A DNA stretch of 64,000 nt, from NCBI RefSeq assembly GCF_022201045.2, contig NC_068560.1, forward strand, positions 33,381,001 to 33,445,000, in the 5' to 3' direction. The notes under the pieces were generated by a model. The model saw only the letters and a program-made list of their open reading frames with translations, searched no databases and was not told the DNA's origin. The stretch is from Citrus sinensis. Taxonomy: Eukaryota > Streptophyta > Magnoliopsida > Sapindales > Rutaceae. Position numbers and translations under genes: made by a program. Of this stretch, positions 61,101 to 64,000 are shown one piece after another (the stretch's first letter is position 1; every line of letters starts with the position of its first letter).

Positions 61101-63633
61101 GAGGTGACCATAGAAGTCAAAAGCGGAATAAGATTCAGGCTAGTGGAAGCTCATTGACCCCTAGTAAAAAATGGAATGTTTCAACTCGATGCCTTCGTTT
61201 GAAGGTTAAAGTGGGGAAGGAAATTTGTCAAAGTACTCTGAATGTTGTGGTCCCCAAGGTGGCTGACACAATGGGATCCAATGATATTGTTGTTGGTGAT
61301 GACATTTCTGAGTCATACCCTACAAAAAATTCTGAGTTTCCAATATTAGCCCATGAAGATGAAGATATATTTGGGGAAGAGGGCACTCAAAGACAGTTTC
61401 AGTGTTTGGATAGTAACCCGGAGGAGGTAGTGAAACACCCAGGTGACTCTATCTTGGATGTGCACTTTGCAAGTCAGGAATTGAAGGCCACTGTGATTAC
61501 AGACAATGCAGCCGGGGATGTTGCAGATGGTAATTCTGCCCATAAAGGGGTTGGAATATTGGGTGGAGCAAGTGAGAACAATTATGTGGATCCTGGGACT
61601 TCACCAGATTCTGAAGTTATCAATACAGCTCCTGATTCTGAAGTTGGGACTAGAAGTAAAGAAGGCTCGCATAAAGTTGTTTTGACTTCTTCTGAAATCT
61701 TTGCTGCTCCTGGAAATGTCACCAGCAGCCGGAGAGGGAAGAAGAAAACTAACCTCCTTTTTGCAGGTAACTGTAGTCTGCATGACGATTCACCTGTTGC
61801 AGCCAGCAAAGTTAAACCACCAAAAAAACGTGGCGGCAGACAGAAACTGGAAGATGGTAGTCACTCTAGTGATTCTCTCGTTGCATTTCCTGTCACTTAT
61901 GCTTCAAGTAATTCATCAAGCGGCAAGGAATTTTGCAGCGAACTGTTGCCTTCGAGAGACAGTGAACCTGGAATCATTGAAGAGGCTATGGTTCCTTCAG
62001 TTAAATGCAAGGGATCTGAGCTTAGCAAAAGTTTTAAATCAGGTGGAAGGAAAAAGGGAAGGTCCAAAGTCTCTAACTCAGCTAAGAGCAGGAGAAGAAA
62101 GGCTTCTACACAGAGGGGAAACAAACGGAAGTCAGTCAACAAGAATGAAGTCAAGGAGAAGGGTGTTTTAGCTGCCAAAAGAAGGGATGAAGGTGTTTTG
62201 GAGCTGGTTGAGGAAAAAACAGAAGTTCGACCACAAATAGGTATTGGAATGTTTAAGTTTTATGATTCTGTGAAGAAAAAATGTTTACCCAACAGATGCT
62301 GAACTTTTTTATTTAGCCGGACCTCAACACGTTATCTGTTTGATTGTTTAATCTTACTGTTTTCTTCTTATAGTTCTCTTATCATGGATAGGAAAGATCT
62401 TTTTTGTTTCCCAATTCATTCAAACTAATGCTGTAGGAAGCCACATTGCAGATGATATTGGGAAAACAGATTCTGGCAACAATAGTATGTCTGTTGATGT
62501 ATCAAACGCGGAGATTACATCAGCTGGTGAACCTGAGCATTATTGTCCTCCCGAAAGTGCTTGGGTGCGGTGTGATGACTGTTACAAATGGCGGCGTATC
62601 CCAGTTTCAGTTGCGGATTTGATTGATGAAAACTGCAGATGGTACATATTTTTCTCGTTCGTCATCTCATATTTTTCCAGTTATGTCATAATTGCAATTT
62701 TTTTTTTTTGTGTGTGTTTGTTTTATTCAACAATTTGGCAAGTGGGGTGGGATAAGTTATTTTAGACATCTATTATGTGAACTTTATTCAAATATTTCTT
62801 TAACTACAATTTTTTTTTATTTATTTTAATTGAGCCTATGTTCATGAATTCAATTTTACAAATTCTTATAATTTTTTGTTATTAGTACCACTGCACCAGC
62901 CTTAGTGTGAGTTGTCATGATTGTGTTTGCTACCATTTAATTTGGGTTTTTTCAGTCTTGATCATTTTTTCCCCTTCTCTAGTGTTGCATCTGAATTGAG
63001 ATATTTTTGAGTTCTCAAATGTTATATTCTCAATTGCATGCCAAAATCTGGTTAAGTGAAGATCTAGCATCGGTTTAGTTGTCGGTATGATTGGTTTTTA
63101 GTGTAGTTATAGCTATATTTGGCATAAGTTTCAGGACATGGAAAACTATGTTTCTTTTCATTTTGTTTCTACCTTCTGTCTTATGAAGGGCTCACTGATA
63201 GCTATCCCTCAATCTATATTTATATTTTTCTTGTATTATAATCTAATATCTCCTATTGGATTTGATATTAAATTTTTCTTTATTGAAGGGTCTGTAAGGA
63301 CAACATGGATACAACATTTGCTGATTGTTCAATTCCTCAAGAAAAGACAAATGCTGATATTAACGCTGAGTTAGGCTTATCAGACTATGAAGAAGAAGAC
63401 GGCCTTATAAATTACAATACATCAGGAAAGGGTTTGGATTTTCAGAGTACACCTGGTATGTGTAAGATATCTGGGCTTTAGGTTCTTAGGTTCCTTTTTC
63501 CTTTTCCAGACATTTTAGTTTTCATATTTTGACCTGGCTTTGATGTGTTATGGCTCTTCCAGGGTCATCATTTAGGCGCATTGATTCAAATGTCTTTCTT
63601 CATCGTAGTCGTAAAACGCAAACAATTGATGAG
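58124..63633 (+). CDS. ASHH2: ASHH2/SDG8 H3K36 methyltransferase, 5' part (SET domain beyond window)
   Basis: Nuclear histone methyltransferase for H3K36me2/3, controlling flowering time, branching and brassinosteroid responses in Arabidopsis (At1g77300). Exons seen: 58124-62240, 62437-62641, 63289-63455 and 63563-63633; the last ends in phase 0 and the gene continues to the right. The first coding exon is very long (1372 codons). It is acidic and Ser-rich, with a 35-residue tandem duplication (58559-58790) and a degenerate repeat array (about 58880-60600). Near its end are basic blocks, a conserved SSIWGLLGSITQIFG stretch and an AT-hook-like KKRGGRQK. Exons 2-3 encode the CW zinc finger (WVRCDDCYKWRRIP, then DENCRW, VCKDN and FADCS), which reads H3K4 methylation; all four Cys and the Trp are present. 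The acidic YEEEDG tail follows. The AWS, SET and post-SET domains are not in the window. Confidence 0.92.
58559..58790 (+). repeat. 105-bp in-frame tandem duplication in ASHH2 exon
   Basis: Unit one starts at 58559 and unit two at 58664, each encoding EAVVGDRD....CDNVSGS.LEKLVDE. The period is exactly 35 codons. The second unit carries an added KQGVCLDG before the shared GSQSEVD/ESQSKVD end. Confidence 0.9.
58880..60600 (+). repeat. Degenerate ~64-residue repeat array in ASHH2
   Basis: A block reading SPRNCVQ or a variant recurs near 58895, 59090, 59262, 59455, 59647, 59815, 60108, 60275 and 60432. Each is usually followed by Q(K/E)(N/D), an SSEGDME- or AKEVIE-like acidic patch, KTDAL and PSQ.CEM. 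Most spacings are about 170-193 bp. The repeats are diverged but kept in frame. Confidence 0.75.
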
Positions 63634-64000
63634 GTCTGGAACCTACTCGATCCATTGCCTATCATTTATATGGTTATTTCCATTTGGCTGTGTTACATTT
63701 ATTTACTTTAGAAATATGAAGAGTTCAGTGTTCTTGCAACTGTTGTGTTTATGACTGTCTTGTGCTTATTTTACTTGGCAAAAATGCACCTAAAGTTCCA
63801 TGCCTTGCTCTGTTTGTGTTCCATGCGCCAGCAGTCCTTGACATCAAACCGTCATATGCATCAAGGCTGTGTTCAAAGTTTAAAAATAAAAGCTCTTCCT
63901 TCCATTGCCAAATTGTTAGTCTCATTTGAAGAAAAAAAGAAATTTAAGGGTACATCATTTGCTACATTTACATCCATATTACTTTTCATGATCAATCTCT
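63634..64000 (+). other. Intron of ASHH2 running past the window edge
   Basis: It begins with a gtctgg donor after the TIDE codons. No acceptor followed by the expected IMVCHC (AWS start) coding sequence is seen before 64000. Confidence 0.6.

Overview
This window is plant nuclear DNA from a eudicot. Genes are split by GT-AG introns, intergenic DNA is AT-rich, and MITEs, Mutator-like elements and tRNA-derived SINEs are scattered through it. Protein identity and gene order fit a rosid, most likely Citrus or a close relative; that genus call is my inference and was not checked against a database. There is no bacterial-type architecture (no operons, no CRISPR).

Layout, left to right. 1-1170 (-): decayed amino-acid permease (BAT1/GABP type) pseudogene. 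7444-8706 (+): ACC oxidase of the ACO5 type. 10497-15660 (-): chloroplast NAD kinase 2 (8 exons, 998 aa). 15.7-21.2 kb: an island of transposons, including one 1.1-kb element with a perfect 9-bp target duplication. 21197-31099 (-): MEI1/TopBP1-like multi-BRCT protein, with a probable AT-AC (U12-type) intron. 31872-38242 (-): ubinuclein (13 exons, 785 aa). 38752-41428 (+): PTAC6/PAP8, head to head with ubinuclein. 44445-46572 and 49373-51480 (+): two tandem PISTILLATA/GLOBOSA MADS-box genes, with a small secreted defensin-like gene (47600-48421) between them. 51.5-57.6 kb: repeat-rich intergenic DNA. 58124 to the right edge (+): 5' part of ASHH2/SDG8 H3K36 methyltransferase through its CW zinc finger; the SET domain lies outside.

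The gene set brings together homologues of two Arabidopsis regions, At1g77300-77330 (ASHH2, UBN2, MEI1, ACO5) and At1g21600-21640 (PTAC6, UBN1, NADK2). From recall of those loci, this looks like an unfractionated ancestral block that Arabidopsis split between two duplicated copies. The genes do not form one pathway. Themes are ethylene synthesis (ACO5), plastid NADP supply and transcription (NADK2, PTAC6), chromatin (ubinuclein, ASHH2), meiotic DNA repair (MEI1) and petal/stamen identity (PI pair).

Coding models come from reading splice sites by eye. Exon lengths and phases sum to whole codons for every complete gene. The weakest model is the 3' end of the BRCT gene. I did not find a clearly new biological system. 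The points most worth follow-up are the PI tandem pair, the AT-AC intron, the ~64-residue repeat array in ASHH2, and the well-bounded transposons.
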